This document shows positions 8,220-15,878 of a stretch of DNA of 64,000 nt, piece by piece. Every line of letters begins with the position of its first letter. Position 1 is the first letter of the stretch. Origin of the DNA: Anaerolineaceae bacterium. Its GTDB lineage: Bacteria; Chloroflexota; Anaerolineae; Aggregatilineales; Phototrophicaceae. The notes beneath the pieces were generated by a model. That model searched no databases. It had not been told where the DNA came from and saw only the letters and a list, made by a program, of their open reading frames with translations. A program made the translations under genes and the position numbers. Location of the stretch: the NCBI GenBank assembly GCA_026708325.1, contig JAPOVC010000021.1, positions 146,782 to 210,781 of the forward strand, given 5' to 3'.

Positions 8220-9371
8220 ATGAGTTACCCACCGCTGGCCGACGTGCGCAAGACACTGCGCGTGGAGTGGTACCGCAGCCCCATCCCCGGAAAGAGACTG
8301 CGCGAGCTGTCCCGCCGCAGCGACCTGCAGGGCTGGTTCCAGGCCGGCGGGCACCTGGCCCTCTTCTGCCTCACCGGCGCGCTGGTCTTTCACTTCTGGT
8401 CGCTGCAACTTTGGGGCGCCTTTCTGCTGGCGCTTTTCTGCCACGGCACGGTCACCAGCTTTTTCAGCGGCATCGCTCCGCATGAACTTGGCCACGGCAC
8501 CGTCTTCCGCACCAAATGGCTCAACAAGGTCTTCCTGCACATCTTCAGCCTGATCGGCTGGTTCGATACCTACGACTACAACATGAGCCACACCTACCAC
8601 CACCGCTACACCCTGCACCCCGAGGGCGACCGCGAGGTGCTGCTGCCGATAGAGCCCACGCTGGCCTCGACCTTTGTGCTGCAACTCTTCACGATAAACC
8701 TGCTGACGCGGCGCGGGCGCACCTTCAGCAAGGGCGGGCTGCTGGACAACATCGTCACGTCCCTGCGCACCGCTCTCGGTCTCAACGACCCGGGCAGGGC
8801 GCCCGGTACGGACTGGGTGCGCGCCCTGCACCAGGACCAGCCGGAGGAATACCGCAGGACCGTGCTCTGGTCGCGCATCCTGATTCTCTTCCACGGTTCA
8901 ATTCTGGTCATCGCCATCCTGACCGGCCTGTGGGTGCTGCCGCTGATCTTCAGCACCGCAGTCTTCACCGCCAACTGGCTGGGCTACTTTCTCGGCCTGC
9001 CGCAGCACTGCGGCCTGCAGGACAACGTCAACGACTTCCGCAAGAGTGTGCGCTCGATGCGCCTCAACCCCTTCTTCTCCTTCCTCTACTGGCGCATGGA
9101 ATGGCACATCGAACACCACATGTACGCCGGCGTGCCCTGCTACAACCTCGGCCGGCTCTACGAGGAAATCGCCGACGACATGCCCGAGCCGCGCACCCTT
9201 GTCGGCGCCTGGCGCGAGATGCGCGCCGTCTGGCGCAAACAGAAGGAAGACCCCGATTACCAGTTCGACACGCCCCTGCCAGCGACGGCGAAGCTCGCCC
9301 GCAGGGATGCCGTGGAAGATCTCGAACTGGAAAGCTCGATCGGCGAACTGGCGCCGGAAGGGCTGAGGTAG
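8220..9371 (+). CDS. Fatty acid desaturase family protein, copy 4 of 4
   Basis: 383 residues. An upstream in-frame start at 8193 exists, but alignment with the other copies and the CAGGAG site place the start at 8220. Histidine boxes HELGH, HTYHH and HIEHH are intact. This copy is the most divergent in the central loop (about residues 170-210), where the others read GLISTV and it reads GLLDNI. The tail is ESSIGELAPEGLR. Downstream are two REP hairpins and the right flanking repeat of the array. Confidence 0.85.
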   Translation: MSYPPLADVRKTLRVEWYRSPIPGKRLRELSRRSDLQGWFQAGGHLALFCLTGALVFHFWSLQLWGAFLLALFCHGTVTSFFSGIAPHELGHGTVFRTKWLNKVFLHIFSLIGWFDTYDYNMSHTYHHRYTLHPEGDREVLLPIEPTLASTFVLQLFTINLLTRRGRTFSKGGLLDNIVTSLRTALGLNDPGRAPGTDWVRALHQDQPEEYRRTVLWSRILILFHGSILVIAILTGLWVLPLIFSTAVFTANWLGYFLGLPQHCGLQDNVNDFRKSVRSMRLNPFFSFLYWRMEWHIEHHMYAGVPCYNLGRLYEEIADDMPEPRTLVGAWREMRAVWRKQKEDPDYQFDTPLPATAKLARRDAVEDLELESSIGELAPEGLR

Positions 9372-9385
9372 GGGTAAATTGCCAG

Positions 9386-9455
9386 GGGCGATTGATCAGA
9401 TCGCCCGCATCCACATAACCCTACGCCATTGTACGGGCGACTTATCAAGTCGCCC
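9386..9455. repeat. Two REP-like hairpins
   Basis: 9386-9406 (GGGCGAT...ATCGCCC) and 9435-9455 (GGGCGACTT-ATC-AAGTCGCCC), the same 21-base design as at 976-1035 and 3469-3687. Confidence 0.75.
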
Positions 9456-9480
9456 GTGTCACCCCGACGCCCACATGGTG
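9451..9480 (+). repeat. Right flanking repeat of the desaturase array
   Basis: Matches 3683-3712 with three mismatches in 30 bases and in the same orientation; see the left copy. Confidence 0.6.
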
Positions 9481-9533
9481 GCAGGCGACACGGAATGGCG
9501 CCCCCTTCGCATCCCTTATCCTGTACAATGGCA

Positions 9534-9539
9534 GCGGCC
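9534..9539 (+). promoter_or_regulatory. Candidate -10 element of the carbamoyltransferase gene
   Basis: TACAAT matches the -10 consensus in 5 of 6 bases and lies 61 bases before the GTG start. No clear -35 partner was found. Confidence 0.35.
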
Positions 9540-9600
9540 CGGCCAGTCCTGAACTGGTTCGTGCCGCGCAGCGTCCGCCGACAGGAGCGAACCAGGCCCC

Positions 9601-11343
9601 GTGAGCGTCATCCTCGGCATCAACAGCGAACACGCCGGCGCCTCGGCCGCCCTGGTCATCGACGGCCAGCCGGTCGCGGCCATCGCCGAGGAGCGCCTCA
9701 ATCGCGTCAAGTATTACGCCGGTTTCCCGCGCCAGGCCATTCGCCAGGTGCTGGACATGGCCGGCATCGGCCCGCAGGAGGTCGACTGCGTCGCCATTCC
9801 GCGCGATCCCGCGGCCAACCTGACGCGCAAGGCCGCCTTCCTCTTCGGCAACCCGACGCGCCTGCCCGCCCTGCTGCAGGCCGGCGCCGGTCAGGTGAAA
9901 CAACTGGACGTGAAATCGCAACTGGCCGCGGAATTCGGCATCGAAGCTGCCGCCCTGACCTTCCGCCAGCTGCGCGTCGAACACCACCTGGCCCATATCG
10001 CCAGCGCCTACTTCAGCTCGCCCTATGACGATGCCGCCGGATTCAGCGTGGACGGCTCCGGCGATTTCGTCACCTGCATGCTGGCCCGTTGCCAGGGCAA
10101 TGACATTGTGGTGCTGCAGCGCATCCACGTGCCGCATTCGCTGGGTTCGCTCTACACCATGATCTGCCAGTTCATTGGCTACGGGCGCTATGGCGACGAG
10201 GGCAAGGTGATGGGTCTGGCGCCCTATGGCGAGGACGTCTACCACGAGCATTTCGACGACATGCTGCGCCTGACCGACGAGGGCCTTCACCTCAACAGTC
10301 GCTGGTTCCTGCCCTTCGGCGCCGAGCAGTCCATCAGCATCAACGCGCGCGGCGAAATGGAAATCGGGCGGCACTGGTCCGACCACATGGTCGCGACTTT
10401 CGGCGCGCCACGGGCGCCGGGCAGCCAGATCACGCAGCGCGACATGGACCTCGCCCGCGGCCTGCAGGTCGCCTTTGAACGCGCCTGGCTGCATTTGCTG
10501 CAGCGTCTGCACGCCCTCGCCCCTTCCGACCAGGTGGTGATGGCCGGCGGTTGCGCGCTCAACAGCGTCGCCAATGGCCTCGTCACAGCGCAGACGCCTT
10601 TCCACAAGACCTGGATCCACCCCGCCGCCGGCGACGAGGGCCTGTCGCTGGGCGCGGCGCTCCATGCCAGCCGGCAAACCCCCGGCACCGGCGAGCGCTA
10701 CGTGATGGGCAGCGCCGGACTCGGCCCGGAGTACACGCAGCAGGAGATTCGCAGCGCCCTGGCGCGTCGGGGCGTGGAGGCGCAGGAGCTGGCGGAGCCG
10801 CAACTGCTGGAACGCACGGCGGCGGCGATTGAGGCCGGGGCGGTCGTCGGCTGGTTCCAGGGCCGCATGGAATGGGGGCCGCGCGCCCTTGGCAACCGCT
10901 CCATCCTCGCCCACCCCGGCCTGCCGCACATGAAGCAGACCCTCAACGACCGCATCAAGCGCCGCGAGTGGTTCCGCCCCTTCGCGCCGGCCGTGCTGGC
11001 GGAGGCGCAGACCCGGGTCTTTGAGCAGGGCGAGCCCTCGCCCCACATGCTGCACGTCTATCGCATCCGCGATGACTGGCGCGAGCGTCTCTGCGCCGTA
11101 GCTCACGTCGACCAGACCGGTCGTCTGCAGACCGTGCTGCGCGAGCACAACCCGCGCTATTACGACCTGTTGAAGGCCTTCGAAGGGCGCACGGGCCTGC
11201 CCGTCGTGGTCAACACCAGCTTCAACGAGAACGAGCCCGTCGTTTGCACGCCGGAAGAAGCCATCGACTGCTTCCTGCGCACCCGCATGGACCTGCTCGT
11301 CATCGGCGACAGTTTCTGCGAAAAGCCGGACTCTCGCGCCTGA
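9601..11343 (+). CDS. NodU/CmcH-type carbamoyltransferase
   Basis: 580 residues, starting with GTG. Family enzymes transfer a carbamoyl group from carbamoyl phosphate to a hydroxyl of a sugar or natural product. The N-terminal actin/HSP70-like half opens with VILGINSEHAGASAAL and contains the metal-binding EHHLAH motif (about residue 122) and the phosphate-binding SVDGSGD (about 143). The C-terminal half carries WGPRALGNRSIL (about residue 423) and NTSFNENEPVVC (near 540), both family signatures. The length is normal. It stands alone between the desaturase array and convergent secreted-protein genes, so its acceptor is unknown. Confidence 0.9.
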   Translation: MSVILGINSEHAGASAALVIDGQPVAAIAEERLNRVKYYAGFPRQAIRQVLDMAGIGPQEVDCVAIPRDPAANLTRKAAFLFGNPTRLPALLQAGAGQVKQLDVKSQLAAEFGIEAAALTFRQLRVEHHLAHIASAYFSSPYDDAAGFSVDGSGDFVTCMLARCQGNDIVVLQRIHVPHSLGSLYTMICQFIGYGRYGDEGKVMGLAPYGEDVYHEHFDDMLRLTDEGLHLNSRWFLPFGAEQSISINARGEMEIGRHWSDHMVATFGAPRAPGSQITQRDMDLARGLQVAFERAWLHLLQRLHALAPSDQVVMAGGCALNSVANGLVTAQTPFHKTWIHPAAGDEGLSLGAALHASRQTPGTGERYVMGSAGLGPEYTQQEIRSALARRGVEAQELAEPQLLERTAAAIEAGAVVGWFQGRMEWGPRALGNRSILAHPGLPHMKQTLNDRIKRREWFRPFAPAVLAEAQTRVFEQGEPSPHMLHVYRIRDDWRERLCAVAHVDQTGRLQTVLREHNPRYYDLLKAFEGRTGLPVVVNTSFNENEPVVCTPEEAIDCFLRTRMDLLVIGDSFCEKPDSRA

Positions 11344-11363
11344 ATTTCAGTTATCCTGACGAA

Positions 11364-11395
11364 AAGGGCCGGTCCCCGCGCGGAGACCGGCCCTT
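11364..11395. terminator. Bidirectional hairpin terminator
   Basis: Perfect arms AAGGGCCGGT (11364-11373) and ACCGGCCCTT (11386-11395) lie between convergent genes. Read on the minus strand the stem is followed by TTTT; on the plus strand the T tract is weak. Confidence 0.7.
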
Positions 11396-11416
11396 CCGTT
11401 TAAGGCGTCTTGCTGT

Positions 11417-12742
11417 CTACCACTGCACGTACCTGACGGTGTTGTGCGTGTCGATGGTGATGATATAGGGCTTGTCGACGTCCGGCCCCTTGTCGGCGTA
11501 ATAGGTGCTGAGGGTCATGACGCCCTCGCCATCGTAAGTGAGCGTGTAGGACTTGTTGGCGGCGCTGTTCGTGCCGCTGGCCAGGGTACTGGCCGCCGCC
11601 TGGGACTCGTGTAAGGCGCTGCTGCTGCTCACCGTCGCCAGATCCGTGGTGCTGCTGTCCTGGAAGACGCCGTAGAGCGTGTATTGGGTGTAATCGCTGT
11701 TGGCGCAGACCTTGATCGGCGCGGCGTTGTCGGTGTTCAGGCAGTTGCCGAAGGATCCCGAGCCGCCGGCACCACCGGAGCCGGCGCCATTGCCGTTGCC
11801 GTTGTTGTTGTTGCCGCCATTGTTGCCACTCGTTGCCGACGACCACAGCGACGCGCAATCCGGATTGGCGTCATTCGGGTCCTCACAGAAATAGTAGACC
11901 ACGGGGTGGCTGTCCACATAGCGCGAGGAATCCTCCTGCGCCAGGCTGCGCAGGATGATCCGCAGGATGTCTCCCACGTCGTATTGCACCAGATTTGAAC
12001 CAAACTGGATGGTCTCCACGGTTTCTTCGGCCTGGGCCTGGGCCCCTTCCCCGCCAAGATTTTCCTGGCCGCTGGCCGAATTGCCATCCGAGTTGTCAGC
12101 CGACCAGCCAAAGCCCTGGGCGTTGGTGATGACGTTGCCAACCAGAGGAACGCTGACCTGGAAGGTGCCGCTGTCGTCGCTGGTCTGGGACTCCGCTGAC
12201 AGGGCCTGGGCGTTGGGGTCCGGCGTGGCGGTTGGCTCGGGCGTCACCAGGCTGATGGTCGCGTTCAGTGGCGGTGGCAGGGATCGAATGATGGTCTCGG
12301 GATCATCGCAGGATTCGTGCACCGGATAGCAGAAGATGAGGCGCGCGCTGTTCGTGTAGGTGGCGTCATCGAGGGCGGCTATCTGCACCAGCGAGAAGGA
12401 AATGATGTGGCCGTCCTCGTATTCGAGGTCTTCGGCCTCTACCGTTATGGTGCCGGCATCGGAGGGGGTCAGGCTGCCTTCGGCTTCGCCCCGGGTACTC
12501 GCGTTCACCGCCAGCCAGTCGACCGATTCAGCGTTGGCGAACTGGGTGGTGTTGGGCGAAACAATGGTGAAGTTGCCGGTCTCGTCACCATTGTCATCGA
12601 TGTTCGAGTTCAGGGTGATGACCGGCGACAGGGGCGTCGGTAGCGGAGTTTTATCCGTACCCTGCGCCAGCAGGTGGCTGGCCAGCAGCAGGGCCGGCAA
12701 CAAATACAGGACCAGGACGTGGCGACCAGTCAGGGATTTCAC
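11417..12742 (-). CDS. Secreted protein of unknown function (paralog A)
   Basis: 441 residues from a GTG at 12742, chosen because AAGGAG lies nine bases upstream and the protein then starts directly with a signal peptide (VLVLYLLPALLLASHLLAQG). A longer open frame upstream lacks a ribosome site. After a Thr/Pro-rich linker come Asp/Glu- and Ser/Thr-rich beta-strand-like stretches with short cysteine pairs (FCYPVHESC; FCEDPNDANPDC), then a Gly/Asn-rich linker (about residues 320-345). The C-terminus is a conserved domain with CANSDYTQYTLYGVFQ, STYYADKGPDVDKPY and a final VRYVQW. Its neighbour at 13170-14513 is a paralog. I do not recognise the family; an exported surface or adhesion role is a guess. 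Confidence 0.7.
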   Translation of the reverse strand: MKSLTGRHVLVLYLLPALLLASHLLAQGTDKTPLPTPLSPVITLNSNIDDNGDETGNFTIVSPNTTQFANAESVDWLAVNASTRGEAEGSLTPSDAGTITVEAEDLEYEDGHIISFSLVQIAALDDATYTNSARLIFCYPVHESCDDPETIIRSLPPPLNATISLVTPEPTATPDPNAQALSAESQTSDDSGTFQVSVPLVGNVITNAQGFGWSADNSDGNSASGQENLGGEGAQAQAEETVETIQFGSNLVQYDVGDILRIILRSLAQEDSSRYVDSHPVVYYFCEDPNDANPDCASLWSSATSGNNGGNNNNGNGNGAGSGGAGGSGSFGNCLNTDNAAPIKVCANSDYTQYTLYGVFQDSSTTDLATVSSSSALHESQAAASTLASGTNSAANKSYTLTYDGEGVMTLSTYYADKGPDVDKPYIITIDTHNTVRYVQW

Positions 12743-12906
12743 GAATGCGCTCTCCTTCCCCTCGCCAGGACAGCCATCCCCATGGATCTGGCCGCCCCGC
12801 AGGTAACCGGTCACGAAGCCAGAACAGGGCAGCAGACCCTGACACAAACACTTACAACCTTGGGTGGCCTCAGTGACTCAATTGGTGGATGCTGCACAGA
12901 GGGTTA

Positions 12907-12934
12907 ACTATACACCCACCACGATGAATTGCAA
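12907..12934 (-). promoter_or_regulatory. Promoter of secreted paralog A
   Basis: Minus strand TTGCAA (12934-12929), 16 bases, TATAGT (12912-12907). The start codon is about 165 bases further on, so the leader is long. Paralog B has the same arrangement. Confidence 0.5.
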
Positions 12935-13113
12935 ATCGCTTTTCATGGACATGATCTGACGGCGCGACGGCCCGCGCCTGCAGACCCGCCGCAAAACGCG
13001 TCGGACCCCCTGGGTGGTCTGCAGCCTGCGCCCCACATGCGCTTCGTCAGGAGCAGGGGCCGGCCCGTCAGCGGCGAGAGCGACGCAGGGAGGCCGCCGG
13101 GCCACACCTGCAC

Positions 13114-13147
13114 AAAAAAAAGGCCGGCCCCGCAAGGGGACCGGCCT
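13114..13147 (-). terminator. Rho-independent terminator of paralog B
   Basis: On the minus strand AGGCCGGTCCCC-TTGC-GGGGCCGGCCT forms a long GC stem (one bulge) followed by eight T residues (13121-13114), a classic intrinsic terminator 23 bases after the stop codon. The rest of the 12743-13169 gap holds the promoter and leader of paralog A and no supported gene. Confidence 0.85.
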
Positions 13148-13169
13148 GCCGGTCAGTGGCAGCTTCAGA

Positions 13170-14513
13170 CTACCACTGCACGTAGCGCACCGTATGGTGC
13201 TCGTCGATGGTGATGACGTAGGGCTTGTCGACGTCCGGCCCCTTGTCGGCGTAGTAGGTGCTGAGCGTCATCGTGCAGTCACCATCGTAGCTGACGGTAT
13301 AGGCCTTGTTGGTGGCGACGTTGGTGCCGCTGGCCAGATTGTTGTCGGCGGCGGCCTTCGCGCCGCAGAGACTGGAGGCGCTGGTGACGCTGACGAGCGA
13401 TTGCACGCTGCTGTCCTGGTAAACGCCGTAGAGCGTGTAGGACGTGTAGTCGGCGTTGGCGCAGACCTTGATCGGGGCGCCGCCGTCAGTATTCAGGCAG
13501 GTCCCGCTGGTCCCGCCATCGCCGCCATCGCCGTCGTCACCGTCACCACCAGGGGGCGAAGAACCCCAGAGGTTGGGGCAATTCACGTTCGGATCGGTGC
13601 AGTAATAGTAGACGACCGGGTGGCTGTCCACGTAGCGATTGGAACCACTCGGGGCCAGGGCGCGCAGGGTGATGCGAATGGCTTCCTCTTCCTGGAAATC
13701 GATCAGGTCCGCGCCAAATTGAATGACTTCAGTGCTTTCCACCGCCTGAGCATCGGCCTCGGCCTGGGCCTGGGCCTGGAATTCGGCCTGGGCCTGACCG
13801 TTGCCCCGATTTTCTGTACCGCTGGCCGAATTGCCATCCGAGTTGTCCGCCTGCCAGTTGTACCCCTGGGCGTTGGTGATGACCGAGCCTATCTCGGGAA
13901 TGGAAATCGTAATGGTGCCGCCCCCGCCGCTGGTCTGGGCCTGGGCCTCCCCCTCTGCGGGCGGCTCGGGAGTCACGAGAGCGATGGTCGCACCCAGTGG
14001 CGGCGGCAAGGAGCGGATCAGGGTTCTGGGGTCGCGACACGATTCGTGGACCGGGTAGCAGAAGATCAGGCTGGGGCTGTCGCTGTAGGTCTCGTCATCA
14101 AGGGCGGCGAGGCTGGTCAGCGAGAAGGAGATGATGTCACCTGCCTGGTAACCCAGGTCCTGGGCGCCAATGCGGATGGTGCCGGCATCGGCGGGCGCGA
14201 TCGTGTCTTCCTCGACGTCGCGCGTCGACTCGTTGGCCGCGATCCATTCCACGGATTCAGCGTTGTCAAACTGGCTCGTGTTGGAAGATGTGATGACAAA
14301 GTCGCCGGTTTCCGTGTCCACACCATCTGTGGTGACGATGTTCGAATCAAGAGTCACGACCGGCGACTCCGGCACGGGCAGCGGCGTCTTGGGCACTGGC
14401 GTGGCCGTGGGCTCCGGAGTCGTTCCAGCACCCTGAGCCAGGGCGTGTCCCGTTGCTGCCAGCAACAACACAAGGATCAAACACAAGACGAAATGGCGCT
14501 TATCAGTGTTCAT
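13170..14513 (-). CDS. Secreted protein of unknown function (paralog B)
   Basis: 447 residues. The ATG at 14513 is preferred over one 48 bases upstream because GGGAAGG precedes it and the signal peptide (FVLCLILVLLLAATGHALAQG) then begins at once. Layout matches paralog A: Thr/Pro linker (TPEPTATPVPKTP), the same beta-rich region with FCYPVHESC and YYCTDPNVNCPN cysteine pairs, an Ala/Gln-rich stretch (about residues 215-235), a Gly/Asp linker, and the conserved C-terminal domain ending VRYVQW. The shared C-terminus and cysteine pairs argue for one structural role. The linkers differ freely between copies, as expected for flexible surface stalks. Function unknown. Confidence 0.7.
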   Translation of the reverse strand: MNTDKRHFVLCLILVLLLAATGHALAQGAGTTPEPTATPVPKTPLPVPESPVVTLDSNIVTTDGVDTETGDFVITSSNTSQFDNAESVEWIAANESTRDVEEDTIAPADAGTIRIGAQDLGYQAGDIISFSLTSLAALDDETYSDSPSLIFCYPVHESCRDPRTLIRSLPPPLGATIALVTPEPPAEGEAQAQTSGGGGTITISIPEIGSVITNAQGYNWQADNSDGNSASGTENRGNGQAQAEFQAQAQAEADAQAVESTEVIQFGADLIDFQEEEAIRITLRALAPSGSNRYVDSHPVVYYYCTDPNVNCPNLWGSSPPGGDGDDGDGGDGGTSGTCLNTDGGAPIKVCANADYTSYTLYGVYQDSSVQSLVSVTSASSLCGAKAAADNNLASGTNVATNKAYTVSYDGDCTMTLSTYYADKGPDVDKPYVITIDEHHTVRYVQW

Positions 14514-14685
14514 GAGTGACCTTCCCAACCTTAATGTGGCTGTCCGTGCGGTCATAAGCATACGTTAACTCGCCAAACTTCGCCAGCGCAAAACCAACAC
14601 ATACTTCGCGCCCCTGTCAGCGTTTCGCCGACAACGCAGGGACTTTCTTACACCCTGCGGCGTTGAAGTGTCAGCACGTCCTCAC

Positions 14686-14713
14686 ACTATAGCGTTTCCC
14701 GACTGTGTCGCAA
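14686..14713 (-). promoter_or_regulatory. Promoter of secreted paralog B
   Basis: Minus strand TTGCGA (14713-14708), 16 bases, TATAGT (14691-14686); the ATG lies about 170 bases downstream. Apart from this and the lacI control region, the 14514-14859 gap shows nothing else. Confidence 0.5.
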
Positions 14714-14793
14714 ACTCTCGCCCTGTTAGAAATATCCCGCTTCCCGTCGCCCCGCCTCATTCAGGAATCGCCCGGGGGGGCTGCCGGCGCAGT

Positions 14794-14822
14794 TTGCGTG
14801 GCCAGGAAAACTGTGTTACAGT
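14794..14822 (+). promoter_or_regulatory. Weak promoter candidate of the LacI-family gene
   Basis: TTGCGT (14794-14799), 17 bases, TACAGT (14817-14822). It is weak by consensus but correctly spaced, and the operator-like palindrome follows 14 bases downstream. Confidence 0.35.
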
Positions 14823-14835
14823 CCTGCGCAGGTAG

Positions 14836-14849
14836 CGAAATCGTTTTCG
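14836..14849. promoter_or_regulatory. LacI-family operator (CGAAATCGTTTTCG)
   Basis: A 14-base palindrome with a central CG and one mismatched pair, the form typical of LacI/GalR-family operators. It lies between the promoter candidate and the GTG start, where bound repressor would block transcription. Autoregulation of the adjacent regulator and of the operon behind it is inferred. Confidence 0.55.
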
Positions 14850-14859
14850 GAAGCGCCCT

Positions 14860-15855
14860 GTGCCTACCTCGCTCACGGACATAGCGCGGCGGCTGGAACT
14901 CTCCCCTTCCACCGTCTCCAAGGCCCTCAACGGCTATCGCGACGTCTCCAGTGATACGCGCGAACTGGTGCTGCGCGCCGCTCTTGAACTCGATTACCAG
15001 CCCAGCAGCGCCGCGCGCGACCTGCGTCGCGGCCGCACCGACCGCATCGGCCTCTTCCTTAACACGGCCCTCGAATACGTCGTCGATTACCTGTCCGGCA
15101 TCATCCCCGGCGCCGTTCGCTGCTCGCAGGAATGCGGCAAACGACTGCTCATCTACACCCTGACGGACAACGACCCCGGCCAGTTGCTGCAGGTCTGCCG
15201 CGCCGGTGAAATTGACGGCGTCATCCTTTTCTCCACCCACTACGACAGCCACACCATCGAGGCCCTGCTGCAAGACGATTTCCCCTTCGTCGTCATGGGT
15301 CGTTACATCCCCGATGATCGCGTCTCCTGCGTCGTGCCCGACTACTACGACGGCACGCGCCAAATCATGGACCATTTGCTGGCTGCGGGGCATCGACGCA
15401 TCGCCTTCATGACACGCCCGGAACTGACCACCGCCAACGAGGCCCGCCTGCAGGGCTATCTCGATGCGCTGGCCGCGGCAGAAATCGGGTGGGACGATCG
15501 ACTCATCGTCGAGACGCGCCTCGAACCCGACAGCGGCGTCGCGCCCACCCGTCAGTTGCTGGCCCTGACGCCGTATCCCTCGGCCATCGTTGCCGCCCAC
15601 GATCTGGTGGCCGTGGACGTGATCAATACCTTGCAGACGGCCGGTCTGCGCGTCCCGCAGGACGTGGCCGTCACCGGTTTCGACGGCCTGCGCGCCGGTT
15701 TCCGCACCCTGCCGCACATCAGCACCGTGCAACAGCCCCTGGAGCGCATCGGCGAACGCGTCGTCGAACTGGTCAACCGTCGTTTGAACGAGCCCGCCGC
15801 CCCGGCCGTGCAGGAGACCCTGCCGGTGCAACTGGTGCTGCGTGGTTCCGCCTGA
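14860..15855 (+). CDS. LacI-family transcriptional regulator
   Basis: 331 residues from a GTG start; normal family length. Residues 3-26 form the LacI helix-turn-helix (LTDIARRLELSPSTVSKALN), followed by the hinge helix. The rest is the periplasmic-binding-protein-like sugar-sensing domain (for example VVMGRYIPDD...VVPDYYDGT and FDGLRAGFRTLPHISTVQQP near the C-terminus). It probably represses the ABC/NTF2 genes that follow, and itself, until a sugar ligand binds. The stop codon is 23 bases from the next start, so it is likely the first gene of the operon. A palindromic operator lies 11 bases before its start. Confidence 0.9.
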   Translation: MPTSLTDIARRLELSPSTVSKALNGYRDVSSDTRELVLRAALELDYQPSSAARDLRRGRTDRIGLFLNTALEYVVDYLSGIIPGAVRCSQECGKRLLIYTLTDNDPGQLLQVCRAGEIDGVILFSTHYDSHTIEALLQDDFPFVVMGRYIPDDRVSCVVPDYYDGTRQIMDHLLAAGHRRIAFMTRPELTTANEARLQGYLDALAAAEIGWDDRLIVETRLEPDSGVAPTRQLLALTPYPSAIVAAHDLVAVDVINTLQTAGLRVPQDVAVTGFDGLRAGFRTLPHISTVQQPLERIGERVVELVNRRLNEPAAPAVQETLPVQLVLRGSA

Positions 15856-15878
15856 GCATGCCGCAGCAAGGAGGCCCC

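Noticed and set aside
12742..12847. Longer N-terminus for secreted paralog A
   Set aside because: It would put about 35 polar residues before the signal peptide and ignores the AAGGAG site in front of the GTG at 12742.
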